NCBI RefSeq assembly: GCF_004339525.1
Contig: NZ_SMGE01000001.1
Span: 4,340,001-4,404,000 of the forward strand
DNA length: 64,000 nucleotides
Source: Flavobacterium sp. 90
GTDB taxonomy: Bacteria; Bacteroidota; Bacteroidia; Flavobacteriales; Flavobacteriaceae
Direction: 5' to 3'
Under the pieces are notes generated by a model. It was given only the letters and a program-made list of their open reading frames with translations. It was not told the origin of the DNA and ran no database searches. Both the position numbers and the translations under genes were made by a program. Below are positions 42,694-52,942 of the stretch, piece by piece; within the stretch, counting starts at the first letter, position 1, and each line of letters opens with the position of its first letter.

Positions 42694-42815
42694 CATAGAA
42701 ACATAGATTTTTATGTTTAGAAAAGAAAAATTACAAAAGAAATGTTCCACGCATATTTATATCTTTTGGACTGACTAAAACCGCTTTTTTAAATTTTAAA
42801 AACTATGTTTCTATG
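42694..42815. repeat. Intergenic inverted repeat between symporter and GH130 genes
   Basis: Perfect 13-bp arms, CATAGAAACATAG (42694-42706) and its complement (42803-42815), enclose 96 bp of AT-rich sequence with the phrase TGTTCCACGCATA. It could be a transcript processing or attenuation hairpin, or a small mobile repeat. No second copy was seen in the window. Confidence 0.5.
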
Positions 42816-42878
42816 TATTTATAATAATGATACAGCAATAACAAGCAACAGAAAAAACAAACAAAAAAACAAAATATA

Positions 42879-43844
42879 ATGACTACAATTCCTTGGCAAG
42901 ACAGACCAGAAAACAGTAACGATGTAATGTGGAGATATTCTGAAAATCCAATTATTGAAAGATATGCTATACCGTCATCAAATAGTATTTTTAACAGCGC
43001 AGTTGTTCCTTTTGGAGATGGATTTGCAGGTGTTTTTAGATGTGATAACAAAGCGGTTCAAATGAATATTTTTGCCGGTTTTAGTAAAAACGGTATCGAT
43101 TGGGACATTAATCATGAGCCAATTGTAATGCAATCCGGTAATACTGATATGATCGAATCAGCTTATAAATATGATCCTCGTGTAGTTTTTATCGAAGATC
43201 GTTACTGGATTACATGGTGTAATGGTTATAATGGACCAACAATTGGTATTGGTTATACTTTTGATTTTAAGGAATTTTTTCAATGCGAAAATGCCTTTTT
43301 ACCTTTCAATAGAAATGGAGTTTTGTTTCCACAGAAAATAAACGGAAAATACGCAATGTTAAGCCGTCCAAGTGATAATGGTCATACGCCTTTTGGAGAT
43401 ATTTGGATCAGTTACAGTCCGGATATGAAATATTGGGGAGAACATCGTCTAGTGATGAAACCAACTCCTTTTGAAGACAGTGCGTGGCAATGTACCAAAG
43501 TTGGAGCAGGACCAATCCCGATTCTAACAGACGAAGGATGGTTGATGATTTATCACGGTGTTATTAATACTTGCAACGGGTTTCGTTACGCAATGGGTTC
43601 AGCGCTTTTAGAAGTAGATTCGCCAGACAAAGTAAAATACAGAACACAACCTTATTTATTAGGTCCGGCAGAACTTTATGAAATGGTCGGAGATGTGCCA
43701 AACGTAGTTTTTCCGTGTGCTGCTTTGCACAGTATTGAAGAAGATAAATTAGCCGTTTATTATGGTGCTGCTGATACAGTTGTGGCAATAGCATTTGGAA
43801 AATTAAGCGAAGTAATTCAGTTTACAAAAGATAATAGTTTATAG
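42879..43844 (+). CDS. GH130 family beta-mannoside phosphorylase
   Basis: A 321-residue five-bladed beta-propeller enzyme without a signal peptide, so cytoplasmic. The family's proton donor Asp99 lies in [12 protein letters not shown], with [12 protein letters not shown] and the phosphate-binding [13 protein letters not shown] segments downstream. The closest described activity by family knowledge is phosphorolysis of beta-1,4-mannosyl-GlcNAc, the core disaccharide of N-glycans (as for Bacteroides BT1033 or UhgbMP), giving mannose-1-phosphate and GlcNAc. Phosphorolysis inside the cell fits uptake of the disaccharide by the upstream symporter. The next gene starts 7 bp after its stop. Substrate assignment is inference from context. 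Confidence 0.9.
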   Translation: MTTIPWQDRPENSNDVMWRYSENPIIERYAIPSSNSIFNSAVVPFGDGFAGVFRCDNKAVQMNIFAGFSKNGIDWDINHEPIVMQSGNTDMIESAYKYDPRVVFIEDRYWITWCNGYNGPTIGIGYTFDFKEFFQCENAFLPFNRNGVLFPQKINGKYAMLSRPSDNGHTPFGDIWISYSPDMKYWGEHRLVMKPTPFEDSAWQCTKVGAGPIPILTDEGWLMIYHGVINTCNGFRYAMGSALLEVDSPDKVKYRTQPYLLGPAELYEMVGDVPNVVFPCAALHSIEEDKLAVYYGAADTVVAIAFGKLSEVIQFTKDNSL

Positions 43845-43851
43845 AGAAAAG

Positions 43852-44919
43852 ATGAGTTTAAAATTTAAAGGATTAACAGTCGCTTTAGGATTACTTTCGA
43901 TAATAGGATATTCGCAATCAAAAAATACGATTGTACCTAAAACTTATGTGGCGTCAAAAACTGTAACTCCAGTCATAATTGACGGAGATCAATCTGATGC
44001 TGCCTGGAATAAAGCAGATTGGACTGATCTTTTTGAAGACATTGAAAATGGTGTAAAACCGAAATACGCAACCAAAGTAAAAATGCTTTGGGACGAAACC
44101 AATTTCTATATATTAGCAAAAATGGAAGAACCACACGTTTGGGCAAATTTAAAACAACGTGACACTATTATTTTTTATAATAACGATTTTGAGGTTTTTG
44201 TAGATCCGGATAGTGATACTTTCAATTATTATGAACTAGAAATAAATGCCTTAAATACTGCCTGGGATTTATTTTTGTCAAAACCGTATAGAGAAGAAGA
44301 CAAAGTTGTTTTAAATGACTGGAATATTCCAGGTTTAAAATCGGCTGTAAAAGTCAACGGAACGCTCAATAATCCAAATGATACCGATGAAGGTTGGGTA
44401 TTAGAAATGGCAATTCCGTGGGCATCTTATAAAACCTCTTATTTCGATCAGAATGTTCCCGCGGATAAATTCTGGAGAGTCAATTTTTCAAGAGTAAACT
44501 GGCAGCACGATATCAAAAATGGCAGTTATGAACGTAAAAAAGATGCTGAAGGAAAGTTTTTGCCCGAGTACAATTGGGTTTGGTCGCCAATGGGCGTAAT
44601 CGATATGCATGAACCTGAAAAATGGGGTTATGTTTATTTTTCTTCAAAAGAAGGGAAAGATACATTTACAATTCCACAGGATGAAAAAGTAAAATGGGAA
44701 TTGTATTCTTTATATCGAGCTCAGAAAAAATATTTTGGAACACATAAAACGTGGGCAAAATCTCTGGCAGATCTTACCAATAAATCGATTACTGTCGATG
44801 GTAAAATTTTAAAACCAATAGTAGAAAATCATGCGTCAGGGTATAATATTTTAGTAAAAAGTCCTTTCTCTAATGAAACATTTATTATAAGGCAGGATGG
44901 TAAAATAACCTCAAAATAA
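43852..44919 (+). CDS. Exported carbohydrate-binding family 9-like protein
   Basis: A 355-residue protein with a signal peptide (residues 1-22, ending IGYSQ). Residues 30-265 form a CBM9-like beta-sandwich: VTPVIIDGDQSDAAWNKADW, KVKMLWDETNFYILAKMEEP, FEVFVDPDSDTFNYYELEIN and WRVNFSRVNWQHD are typical. The last 90 residues are of unknown type. No catalytic motif was recognised. It is encoded between GH130 and a GHL10-like lipoprotein with gaps of only 7 and 6 bp, so the three work together. It probably binds glycan or glycopeptide in the periplasm or at the surface; the ligand is unknown. Confidence 0.85.
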   Translation: MSLKFKGLTVALGLLSIIGYSQSKNTIVPKTYVASKTVTPVIIDGDQSDAAWNKADWTDLFEDIENGVKPKYATKVKMLWDETNFYILAKMEEPHVWANLKQRDTIIFYNNDFEVFVDPDSDTFNYYELEINALNTAWDLFLSKPYREEDKVVLNDWNIPGLKSAVKVNGTLNNPNDTDEGWVLEMAIPWASYKTSYFDQNVPADKFWRVNFSRVNWQHDIKNGSYERKKDAEGKFLPEYNWVWSPMGVIDMHEPEKWGYVYFSSKEGKDTFTIPQDEKVKWELYSLYRAQKKYFGTHKTWAKSLADLTNKSITVDGKILKPIVENHASGYNILVKSPFSNETFIIRQDGKITSK

Positions 44920-44925
44920 ACCACA

Positions 44926-46005
44926 ATGAAACTACCAAAACTATTACTTCTTTTATTGGCATTTAGTATTTTTTCATGTGCCAAAAAAGAAGAACAAACC
45001 ACTTTTAAATTTGGAGTCTGGACAACAGCCGACGCTAAAAAATCAGATGCAGATTATACAAAAGAATTCAAAAAATACAAAGACGGAGGAATTGATGAAG
45101 TATTAATAAATACAGGAACAGATCCAAAACTTTTAAAAAGATTAGTGCCTTTAGCAACAAAAGAAGGTTTAAAAGTGCATGCCTGGATTATGGCGATGAA
45201 CAGACCCGGAGATTCAATTGCTTTACAGCATCCGGATTGGTATCAGGTGAGCAAAGAAGGAAAATCTTGTTTTGATAATAGGCCTTATGTAGATTATTAC
45301 CAATGGTTATGTCCAACAAGAAAAGAGTCCAGAAATCACGTTTTAGGTTTAGTTGAAGAATTGGCAAAAGTAGAAGGAATCGAAAGTGTTCATTTAGATT
45401 ATATTCGTTTTCCGGACATCTTTTTACCAATAAGTCTATTGCCAAAATACAATTTAGTTCAGGATGTAGAATTGCCTCAATTCGACTTTTGCTATTGTGA
45501 TGAATGTGTAAAAGCGTTCGAGAAAATTCATCATAAAAATCCAAAAACAAGCCACAATACTTCTATCGATATGGAGTGGAAAAACTTTAGATTAAATGCA
45601 ATAAAAGCCGTTGTTGATGATGCTTACAAAATTGTACACAAACACAATAAGCAATTAACAGCAGCAGTATTTCCTTATCCTGAAATGGCAGATCATATGG
45701 TGCGCCAACGTTGGGATAAATGGAATATTGATGAGGTATATCCAATGATTTACCACAGTTTTTATGATGAAGAAATTGACTGGGTTGGATACGCTACAAA
45801 ACAAGGTGTTGCTGATTTAGAAGATAGAAAAACAAAAATCAATACAGGTATTTATATTCCGGGATTAAAATCAGATAAAGAATTGAAAGAAGCTATTTTA
45901 TTGGCTAAAGAAAATGGAGCTGTCGGAGTTTCTTTTTTTGACGGAAATGCATTGTCTGAAAGTAATCTTAAAACAATCAGAGAAACAAAAGCCAGCTTAA
46001 AATAA
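44926..46005 (+). CDS. Glycosyl hydrolase-like 10 (GHL10) lipoprotein
   Basis: A 359-residue lipoprotein (lipobox IFSC, Cys18). The remainder is a TIM-barrel glycoside-hydrolase-like domain: FGVWTTADAKKSD, EGLKVHAWIMAMNRPG, WLCPTRKESR, the core motif SVHLDYIRFPD (about residue 150), DMEWKNFRLNAI and VYPMIYHSFYDEE. The acidic HLDYIRFP matches the putative catalytic strand of the GHL10 group, whose biochemical function is largely undescribed. It is the third gene of the GH130-CBM9 operon. Because no recognisable GH18/GH85 endo-N-acetylglucosaminidase is present in this N-glycan locus, it is a candidate for an endo-acting or core-glycan hydrolase (inference). Confidence 0.8.
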   Translation: MKLPKLLLLLLAFSIFSCAKKEEQTTFKFGVWTTADAKKSDADYTKEFKKYKDGGIDEVLINTGTDPKLLKRLVPLATKEGLKVHAWIMAMNRPGDSIALQHPDWYQVSKEGKSCFDNRPYVDYYQWLCPTRKESRNHVLGLVEELAKVEGIESVHLDYIRFPDIFLPISLLPKYNLVQDVELPQFDFCYCDECVKAFEKIHHKNPKTSHNTSIDMEWKNFRLNAIKAVVDDAYKIVHKHNKQLTAAVFPYPEMADHMVRQRWDKWNIDEVYPMIYHSFYDEEIDWVGYATKQGVADLEDRKTKINTGIYIPGLKSDKELKEAILLAKENGAVGVSFFDGNALSESNLKTIRETKASLK

Positions 46006-46162
46006 AGTAAATATCTCTTGTAATATTCAAATATCCATGGTATTGTTTATTATAGATAATTAATTGGGATTGAGAAAAAAGTAACTTTAGGAACTTAGAA
46101 TATGAATCATATATTATGTTTCTGTTTGTTTTAGGTAAGCTATGCCAATTAAAATTTGAAAT

Positions 46163-46314
46163 GTGCCGTTAGGCATTAAATATTGGTAGAAAATATAAAT
46201 TGGAATAAATTTAGCGTGCCGTAGGTACGCAATAGTTATCATTTTGTTGCGTACCTACAGCACGCTAGCGAATTTTGAACGATATGGCTGCCAATATTTA
46301 GTGCCTAACGGCAC
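46163..46314. repeat. Nested palindromic element P2
   Basis: Outer arms 46163-46189 and 46288-46314, inner arms 46214-46232 and 46247-46265. The loop at 46233-46246 is TAGTTATCATTTTG, the exact reverse complement of the P1 loop, while the left spacer (TGGAATAAATTTA) has the P1 orientation. Wider termini TATGCCAAT (46141) and GGCATA (46341-46346) form an imperfect terminal inverted repeat. It fills most of the 438-bp gap before GH20. Confidence 0.85.
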
Positions 46315-46443
46315 AAATTACAGATCTTAAACTCTTGATAGGCATACGTTATATTTTATTACGGGTTTCTTCGATTTGATTTACTAAGAGAAAAAAGTTA
46401 TCATTATCAATTTAAAATTATACCAATTTCAAAATAATAAAGC

Positions 46444-48765
46444 ATGAGAATACTAAAACCAATCTTTATCGTGTTTTTTATGACTGTTTTAAGCAATGCT
46501 TACAGTCAAAAAATATATACCGAAAAGGATATTCAAATAATTCCAAAACCAAAACAATTAGTTATTAAACAAGGAAAATTTCAGTTTTCTAATGAAACTA
46601 TATTTGTTGTAAATGGTGATTCTCAAAAAGAAATTGCATCGGTTTTAATACACAAGTTTGAAACTGCTGCAGGATTTCGCCCTGAAATTTCAAGTAAGAT
46701 TCCGAAAAAGAATTTTATTCAATTTAAAGTAGATGCAACTTTAAATAAGGAAGCTTATCTATTAGATGTAAATGAAAAAAACATCACAATTACGGCGAAA
46801 GGAAACGCAGGTTTTATTTACGGATTAGAAAGTATTCGACAATTACTTCCGGAAGCTATCGAAAGTAAAAGTATTATAACAACTGCAAAATGGGAGATTC
46901 CAAATCTTACGATTACAGATGAACCTCGTTTTCAGTGGAGAGGATTAATGCTGGATTTGTCGCGTCATTTTTTTGATAAAAACTACGTAATCGAAACCAT
47001 TGATCGTTTAGCAATGCTTAAAATGAATGTTTTGCATTTGCATTTAGTTGACGATCAGGGATGGAGAATTGAAATTAAAAAATACCCAAAACTAACAGAA
47101 GTTGGTGCCTGGAGAGTCGATCAGGAAAATGCGGCATGGAATGCAAGATTGGTTACAAATCCAGATGAAAAAGGAACCTACGGAGGCTTTTTGACGCAGG
47201 AAGAATTAAAGGAAATTGTAAAATACGCTGCAGCAAAAAATATAGAAATCATTCCCGAAATCGAAATGCCGGCACACGTGAGTTCTGCTATTGCTGCTTA
47301 TCCTGAATTGGCTTGTTTTAATCAGAGAATCGGAGTTCCGTCAGGCGGATTATGGCCAATTACTGATATTTATTGCGCCGGAAAAGAAACTACTTTTGAG
47401 TTTTTGCAGAATGTAATAGATGAAGTCATTACAATTTTCCCTTCAAAATATATTCATATTGGTGGCGACGAAGCAACCAAAACCAATTGGGATAAATGTC
47501 CGAATTGTCAAAAAAGAATGAAAGATAATGGCTTGAAAGACGCTCATGAATTGCAAAGCTATTTCGTGAAAAGAATGGAAAAATATATCAATTCTAAAGG
47601 CAAGAAAATAATTGGTTGGGACGAAATACTTGAAGGCGGTTTAGCTCCCGAAGCTACTGTAATGAGTTGGAGAGGAACAAAAGGAGGAACTGAAGCAGCA
47701 AAGCAAGGTCATGATGTAATTATGTCACCGGAATCTCCTTGCTATTTTAATTTTTATCAAGGACCTCAAAACGAAGAACCTTTGGCTTTTGATGCTTATA
47801 ATCCATTAAATAAAGTTTACGAATTTGATCCTGTTGTAAATGAAATGACACCGCAGGAAGCTGCACATGTATTGGGCGGACAGGCAAATTTATGGGCAGA
47901 ACATATTACAAATCCAAAAGCGTCAGAGTATATGATTTTTCCAAGATTGGCAGCTTTATCGGAGGTTTTATGGAGTTCAAAAGAAAATCGCAATTGGAAT
48001 AATTTTACATCCAGATTACCTTCTTTATTGAAACGATATGATTATCTGGGGATCAATTATGCAAAAAGTGCTTATTTGGTTACAGCTTCATCTGTTGCAG
48101 ATATAGACAAAAAAGTGATTAATGTTACGCTTAAAAATGAATTTCAAAATCCTGACATTCGTTACGTTTTAGGAGATAAAAGCATAGATCATCAAGCAAT
48201 AAAATACGTGAATCCTATTCCGTTTAAAGAAACAACAGTTCTCAAAGCTTCTTTGTTTCAAGATGATAAACCAATTGGAAAAACATTCACAGATACAATC
48301 GTATTTCATAAAGGATTTGGTCATAAAGTCAATTATTTAACGCCGTATAGTGAGAGTTATAAAGGCGATGGTCTTTTTGGAATGGTAAATACAATTAGAG
48401 GTTCTAAAAATTTTCATGATGGTCAATGGCAGGCGTGGTTGGTCAATGATATGGAAATTGTTGTAGATCTTGAAAAAGTACAAAGTATAGAAAAAGTAAC
48501 AATTGGAACATTAGAAAGCCAAGGCGCCGGGATTTATTTTCCAACACAAATAAAAGTTTTAGTATCAAGCGATAGTATTAATTATAAAGAAGTTGGAAAG
48601 GTAATACGTCCGTTTGCGATTAATGTAAATTCGGAGTTGAAAGAATTTAAAATTAATTTTGAAAAACGAGATGTGAGATTTGTAAAAGTAATTGCAACTA
48701 ACTTGAAAAAGAGCCCAAGAGGTGATAGTTCCTGGTTGTTTGTAGATGAGATTTTAGTGAATTAA
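46444..48765 (+). CDS. GH20 family beta-N-acetylhexosaminidase
   Basis: A 773-residue exported enzyme (signal peptide residues 1-21, ending SNAYSQ). An N-terminal hexosaminidase domain (about 30-155) precedes the GH20 barrel (about 160-500). The catalytic pair Asp342-Glu343 sits in HIGGDEATKTNW, with LHLHLVDDQGWR and MSWRGTKGG as further marks. After about residue 540 follow a chitobiase-type domain and a discoidin (F5/8 type C) domain at 620-770. It releases terminal GlcNAc or GalNAc from glycoprotein glycans or chitin oligosaccharides. Transcribed with the N-glycan genes but after a 438-bp gap, so it may have its own promoter. Confidence 0.93.
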   Translation: MRILKPIFIVFFMTVLSNAYSQKIYTEKDIQIIPKPKQLVIKQGKFQFSNETIFVVNGDSQKEIASVLIHKFETAAGFRPEISSKIPKKNFIQFKVDATLNKEAYLLDVNEKNITITAKGNAGFIYGLESIRQLLPEAIESKSIITTAKWEIPNLTITDEPRFQWRGLMLDLSRHFFDKNYVIETIDRLAMLKMNVLHLHLVDDQGWRIEIKKYPKLTEVGAWRVDQENAAWNARLVTNPDEKGTYGGFLTQEELKEIVKYAAAKNIEIIPEIEMPAHVSSAIAAYPELACFNQRIGVPSGGLWPITDIYCAGKETTFEFLQNVIDEVITIFPSKYIHIGGDEATKTNWDKCPNCQKRMKDNGLKDAHELQSYFVKRMEKYINSKGKKIIGWDEILEGGLAPEATVMSWRGTKGGTEAAKQGHDVIMSPESPCYFNFYQGPQNEEPLAFDAYNPLNKVYEFDPVVNEMTPQEAAHVLGGQANLWAEHITNPKASEYMIFPRLAALSEVLWSSKENRNWNNFTSRLPSLLKRYDYLGINYAKSAYLVTASSVADIDKKVINVTLKNEFQNPDIRYVLGDKSIDHQAIKYVNPIPFKETTVLKASLFQDDKPIGKTFTDTIVFHKGFGHKVNYLTPYSESYKGDGLFGMVNTIRGSKNFHDGQWQAWLVNDMEIVVDLEKVQSIEKVTIGTLESQGAGIYFPTQIKVLVSSDSINYKEVGKVIRPFAINVNSELKEFKINFEKRDVRFVKVIATNLKKSPRGDSSWLFVDEILVN

Positions 48766-48862
48766 ATTCGTTGAGAGTATATTTAAAAAGATTAATAATA
48801 AAAATAAATGCAATCTTGTCATTCTGATTTTTATTCTAAAACTAATTCTTGTTTATTTTAAC

Positions 48863-48952
48863 AGATTAAAATCCGTAAATAATTCCTCGGATTTTTGAGG
48901 AGTTCCGTAGGAACAAAATATATTGTAGAGATGGATTTTAATCCATCATTCG
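48863..48952. repeat. Intergenic repeat, family R3, copy a
   Basis: Contains AGTTCCGTAGGAACAAAAT and GATGGATTTTAATCCATCAT, two short palindromes also present at 62680-62792 with about 90% similarity over the shared right half (AACAAAAYATATTGTAG and the GGATTTTAATCC hairpin). No coding capacity. Confidence 0.65.
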
Positions 48953-48967
48953 CAAAGTAACCACGAT

Positions 48968-49070
48968 CTTGTCATCCCGAGGAACGAGGGATCTCCGCAA
49001 GAAACTGACACAAAGTAACGGTCAATCTATGTCGAGCTAATTATGGAGATCGCTCGTTTGGGATGACAAG
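48968..49070. repeat. Intergenic inverted repeat, family R4, copy a
   Basis: Arms 48968-48996 and 49045-49070 share CTTGTCATCCC and GATCTCC in opposite orientation. The spacer shares GAAACT and CAATCT(a/t)TGT with the copy at 52943-53050. It would fold into a hairpin of about 27 bp. It lies 77 bp before the GH29 start and could affect its transcription. Confidence 0.65.
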
Positions 49071-49146
49071 ATTGCGGTTTTGATCGGGACTATGTGTTAA
49101 AAAACAAAATAAAAAACAAACCAAAAACCAAAAAAACAGAGTAATT

Positions 49147-50631
49147 ATGAAAAGAGGAATATTTATAATCGCAATTTTATTTTCAGTTCAAATATTTTCT
49201 CAGGCCATTTATGAAGATGAGCGCTATGTACCGGAAACTAATCCATTAGTGCTGAAAAATCTGGAAGAGTGGCAAGGTAAAAAGTTTGGTTTATTAATGC
49301 ATTGGGGAACTTACAGCCAGTGGGGAATTGTAGAATCGTGGTCAATTTGTCCGGAGGATTATGGATGGTGTGAACGCAAAAAAGGAAGTAATCCCGGAAA
49401 CTATAATCAATATGTAAAGGAATACGAAGGCTTGAAAAAAACATTCAATCCAGTGAAGTTTGATCCTGAAAAATGGGCAAAAGCAGCAAAAGCCGCTGGA
49501 ATGAAATACATGGTTTTTACCACAAAACACCATGACGGATTTTCTATGTTCGATTCAAAATATACCGATTATAAAGTAACAGATAAAGAATGTGCTTTCA
49601 GTAGTAATCCGAAAGCAAATATTGCAAAAGAAGTTTTTAATGCTTTTAGAAAAGAAAATTTATCTGTTGGAGCTTATTTCTCAAAACCAGATTGGCATAA
49701 CGAAAATTATTGGGATCCTTATTTTCCTCCTTTTGACAGAAATGTAAATTATGACCCGTCATTATATCCTGAAAAATGGCAGAAATATGTTGATTTTACA
49801 CACAATCAAATTTTAGAATTATTGACAGATTACGGTAAAATTGATATTTTATGGTTAGATGGCGGATGGGTGAAAAAAAGAGATCAACAAAATATCGATG
49901 AAAATTATAAAGAGAAGTTTGCAGAAAACACCTCTAAAAACGGATTTATAAAACACAGAGTTGTCGATCAAGATGTAAAAATGGATGAATTGGTGGTAGA
50001 AGCACGCCAAAAACAACCCGGATTAATTGTTGTAGACAGAGCAGTTCACGGAAAAAACCAGAACTATCTGACTCCTGAAAATCGTGTTCCTGAAAAAACA
50101 TTGCCTTATCCGTGGGAGTCTTGTATTACTTCAGGCGGTGGATGGTCTTATACTCCTGATGCTAAATATTTGACAGGAAGAGAAGGTATTCACATGCTTA
50201 TTGATGTAGTTGCAAAAGGCGGAAATCTACTATTGAATGTTGCTCCAAGTCCGGAAGGAGATTGGCAACAAGGAGCTTATGATTTGTTGGCAGCTTATGG
50301 AGATTGGATGAAAGTAAACAGTACAGCAATTTATAATACAAAACCAATTGCTCCTTTTAAAGAAAATAATATCTGCATGACTCAAAACAAAGAAGGAAAT
50401 GTATTTTTGTTTTATTTGGCTAAACAAGGAGAAGATAAAATTGCATCAGAGGTTGTTATAAAATCTATTACTCCTAAAAAAGGAACAAAAATTACGATGT
50501 TAGGTTCCAAAATACAATTGAAATGGACTAAATTTGCGGAAGGATTTAAAGTGATAATTCCCGAAAGTTTAAGGAATAATTTGCCATGTAAAGAAGCCTG
50601 GACTTTAAAAATTGACGCCATTATAAGATAG
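49147..50631 (+). CDS. GH29 family alpha-L-fucosidase (1 of 3)
   Basis: A 494-residue exported enzyme with a signal peptide (residues 1-19, ending FSQAI). The GH29 barrel carries VFTTKHHDGFSMFDS and the nucleophile Asp238 in DILWLDGGWV. The closely similar frame at 55336 is a paralogue; both have the YYTD/SKPDWH segment and the WESCIT(S/L)GG motif. The enzyme removes alpha-linked fucose, here probably from N-glycan core or antenna positions. It is followed 10 bp later by the GH92 gene, so the pair is co-transcribed. Confidence 0.93.
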   Translation: MKRGIFIIAILFSVQIFSQAIYEDERYVPETNPLVLKNLEEWQGKKFGLLMHWGTYSQWGIVESWSICPEDYGWCERKKGSNPGNYNQYVKEYEGLKKTFNPVKFDPEKWAKAAKAAGMKYMVFTTKHHDGFSMFDSKYTDYKVTDKECAFSSNPKANIAKEVFNAFRKENLSVGAYFSKPDWHNENYWDPYFPPFDRNVNYDPSLYPEKWQKYVDFTHNQILELLTDYGKIDILWLDGGWVKKRDQQNIDENYKEKFAENTSKNGFIKHRVVDQDVKMDELVVEARQKQPGLIVVDRAVHGKNQNYLTPENRVPEKTLPYPWESCITSGGGWSYTPDAKYLTGREGIHMLIDVVAKGGNLLLNVAPSPEGDWQQGAYDLLAAYGDWMKVNSTAIYNTKPIAPFKENNICMTQNKEGNVFLFYLAKQGEDKIASEVVIKSITPKKGTKITMLGSKIQLKWTKFAEGFKVIIPESLRNNLPCKEAWTLKIDAIIR

Positions 50632-50641
50632 GAAATTAATT

Positions 50642-52885
50642 ATGATTTTTAATATGAGAATAATATTACAAACAGCATGTATTTTTTGCATGCTGTTTTT
50701 TAGTATAACGGCTTTTGGGCAAGAGCCCGCAGATTTTGTGAATCCGTTGATTGGGACTTCCAATTATGGTGCTACTTTTCCGGGGCCAATTGCACCAAGA
50801 GGAATGGCAAGTATTAGTCCGTTTAATGTTGCAGGACCTCAAAATCGGCCTTTAGAAAAAGACAGCCAGTGGTTGTCTAATCCTTATGTAAATGAAAATA
50901 CATTTTTAACCGGATTTAGTCAGGTGAATTTAAGCGGCGTGGGCTGCCCTGATTTAGGCGTTATTTTGCTAATGCCAACAACGGGAGCGGTTGAAACCAA
51001 TCATTTAAAATACGGTTCAACTTATTCTAATGAAGTTGCTAAAACAGCTTATTATAGTGTAGATATTGATAAATATAAGGTTAAGGGAGAATTTACAGCT
51101 TCGAAAAGAGTAGGAGTAAGCAAATTTACTTTCCCAAAAGGGCAATCTAATATTTTACTGAATCTTGGTTTAGGATTAACAAACGAAGAAGGAGCTATGG
51201 TAAAAGTAGTTTCCTCAACAGAAATAGAAGGTATGCGTTCTGTAGGTTCATTTTGTTATAATAGTCCTGAAGATGCATATCCGGTTTATTTTGTGGCAAA
51301 ATTTTCTAAACCGGCAGATCATTACGGAGTTTGGAAAAAAACACCAAAATACGAAGGCGTAGAAGCACAATGGATGGGGTACAACGGTAAAACCCGAATG
51401 ATGAAAAGTACCGTTAAGACAGTCGTTGGAGATAGTATTGGAACTTATTTTACGTATCAATTTAATAAAAAAGAAACAGTCGAAGTTAAAATTGGAGTTT
51501 CTTATGTAAGTATTGAAAATGCTCGTGAGAATTTAGAAAAAGAAACCGGAGATAAATCATTTGAAGCTGTTTATAAAGAAACTTATGACGAATGGAATAA
51601 GGAACTTTCTAAGATTTTGGTCGAAGGAGGTTCAAAAGAGGATAAGACTATTTTTTATACCGCGTTGTATCATACTTTAATTCATCCTAATACTTTAAAT
51701 GATGTTAATGGAGAATATCCCCGAATAAAAAGAAGTAAAATTGGAAAAACCACAGACACGCGTTATACCGTGTTTTCTTTGTGGGATACGTATCGAAACA
51801 TGCATCCGTTAACGTCTTTAGTTTATCCTAAACAACAATCGGATATGATAAAAAGCATGTTGGAAATGTATGATGAAAACGGCTGGTTGCCAAAATGGGA
51901 ATTAAATTCAACAGAAACATTTACAATGGTTGGAGATCCGGCAAGCATCGTTATCGTAGATGCCTGCTTAAAGGGAATTCAGGATTTTGATATTTACAAA
52001 GCTTACCATGCAATGTTAAAAGGTGCAGACCAAATTGAAAATAATCCGCTACGCCCCGGACTTAAAGAATATCTCGACAAAGGATATTTATCAACCAATT
52101 ATCCTGGACCTGTTTCTACAACGTTAGAATATAATACTTCTGACTATGCGATTTCGCTTTTAGCGAAAGCATTAGGTGAAAAAGAAGACTATAAACGTTT
52201 TACTAACCGTTCCTTATCGTACCGAAAGTTATACGATAAAGATTTGAAATTACTTCGACCAAGAACTGCTATGAACAATTGGTATGAACCTTTTGATCCG
52301 ATAGCAGGAGCTAATTTTCAGGCAAATGTTGGGTTTATCGAAGGCAATGCTTGGCAATATGCTTTTATGGTACCACATGATATCAGAGGATTGATAAAAT
52401 TAATGGGTGGTGATAAACCGTTTTCTGATCAATTGCAAAAAGTTTTTGACATCAAACAATTTGATATGGCAAACGAGCCAGATATTGCCTATCCATATTT
52501 ATTCAATTACATAAAAGGAGAAGAGTGGAAGAGTCAGGAAATGGTGAAGAAATTAGTAAAAGAATATTTCAAAAATGAACCAAAAGGATTACCAGGAAAT
52601 GATGACACAGGAACAATGTCGGCTTGGCTGGTGTATTCTATGATGGGATTCTATCCAATATCGCCCGGAGATCCAATTTATGCCATAACAACGCCAATGT
52701 TTGATAAAATAACGATTCAATTAGATTCAAGATATTATAAAAAAGAAAATATTATAATTGAACGAGAAATCAATACAGATGGAAAAATTAAAGAAATTCA
52801 GGTAAATGGAAAAGCTTTGAATAGTTTCTTTATCTCGCATGATGATTTTGTAAACGGAACAACATTAAAAGTGATTCAGGAATAG
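50642..52885 (+). CDS. GH92 family alpha-1,2-mannosidase
   Basis: A 747-residue exported enzyme. The ATG at 50642 has AGGAAA 6-8 bp upstream, favouring it over the ATG at 50654. The signal peptide ends near FGQEP. The N-terminal beta-sandwich has DFVNPLIGTSNYGATFPGP; the (alpha/alpha)6 domain has YTVFSLWDTYRNMHPL, WELNSTETFTMVGDPAS and NDDTGTMSAWLVYSMMGFYP, all GH92 marks. GH92 enzymes are calcium-dependent exo-alpha-mannosidases trimming high-mannose N-glycans. It directly follows GH29, consistent with joint processing of glycoprotein glycans. Confidence 0.94.
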   Translation: MIFNMRIILQTACIFCMLFFSITAFGQEPADFVNPLIGTSNYGATFPGPIAPRGMASISPFNVAGPQNRPLEKDSQWLSNPYVNENTFLTGFSQVNLSGVGCPDLGVILLMPTTGAVETNHLKYGSTYSNEVAKTAYYSVDIDKYKVKGEFTASKRVGVSKFTFPKGQSNILLNLGLGLTNEEGAMVKVVSSTEIEGMRSVGSFCYNSPEDAYPVYFVAKFSKPADHYGVWKKTPKYEGVEAQWMGYNGKTRMMKSTVKTVVGDSIGTYFTYQFNKKETVEVKIGVSYVSIENARENLEKETGDKSFEAVYKETYDEWNKELSKILVEGGSKEDKTIFYTALYHTLIHPNTLNDVNGEYPRIKRSKIGKTTDTRYTVFSLWDTYRNMHPLTSLVYPKQQSDMIKSMLEMYDENGWLPKWELNSTETFTMVGDPASIVIVDACLKGIQDFDIYKAYHAMLKGADQIENNPLRPGLKEYLDKGYLSTNYPGPVSTTLEYNTSDYAISLLAKALGEKEDYKRFTNRSLSYRKLYDKDLKLLRPRTAMNNWYEPFDPIAGANFQANVGFIEGNAWQYAFMVPHDIRGLIKLMGGDKPFSDQLQKVFDIKQFDMANEPDIAYPYLFNYIKGEEWKSQEMVKKLVKEYFKNEPKGLPGNDDTGTMSAWLVYSMMGFYPISPGDPIYAITTPMFDKITIQLDSRYYKKENIIIEREINTDGKIKEIQVNGKALNSFFISHDDFVNGTTLKVIQE

Positions 52886-52942
52886 AATACAATTACAATT
52901 AAAATACGCTGCTCAATGACATTCAGTTAAATCGCAAAGGTT

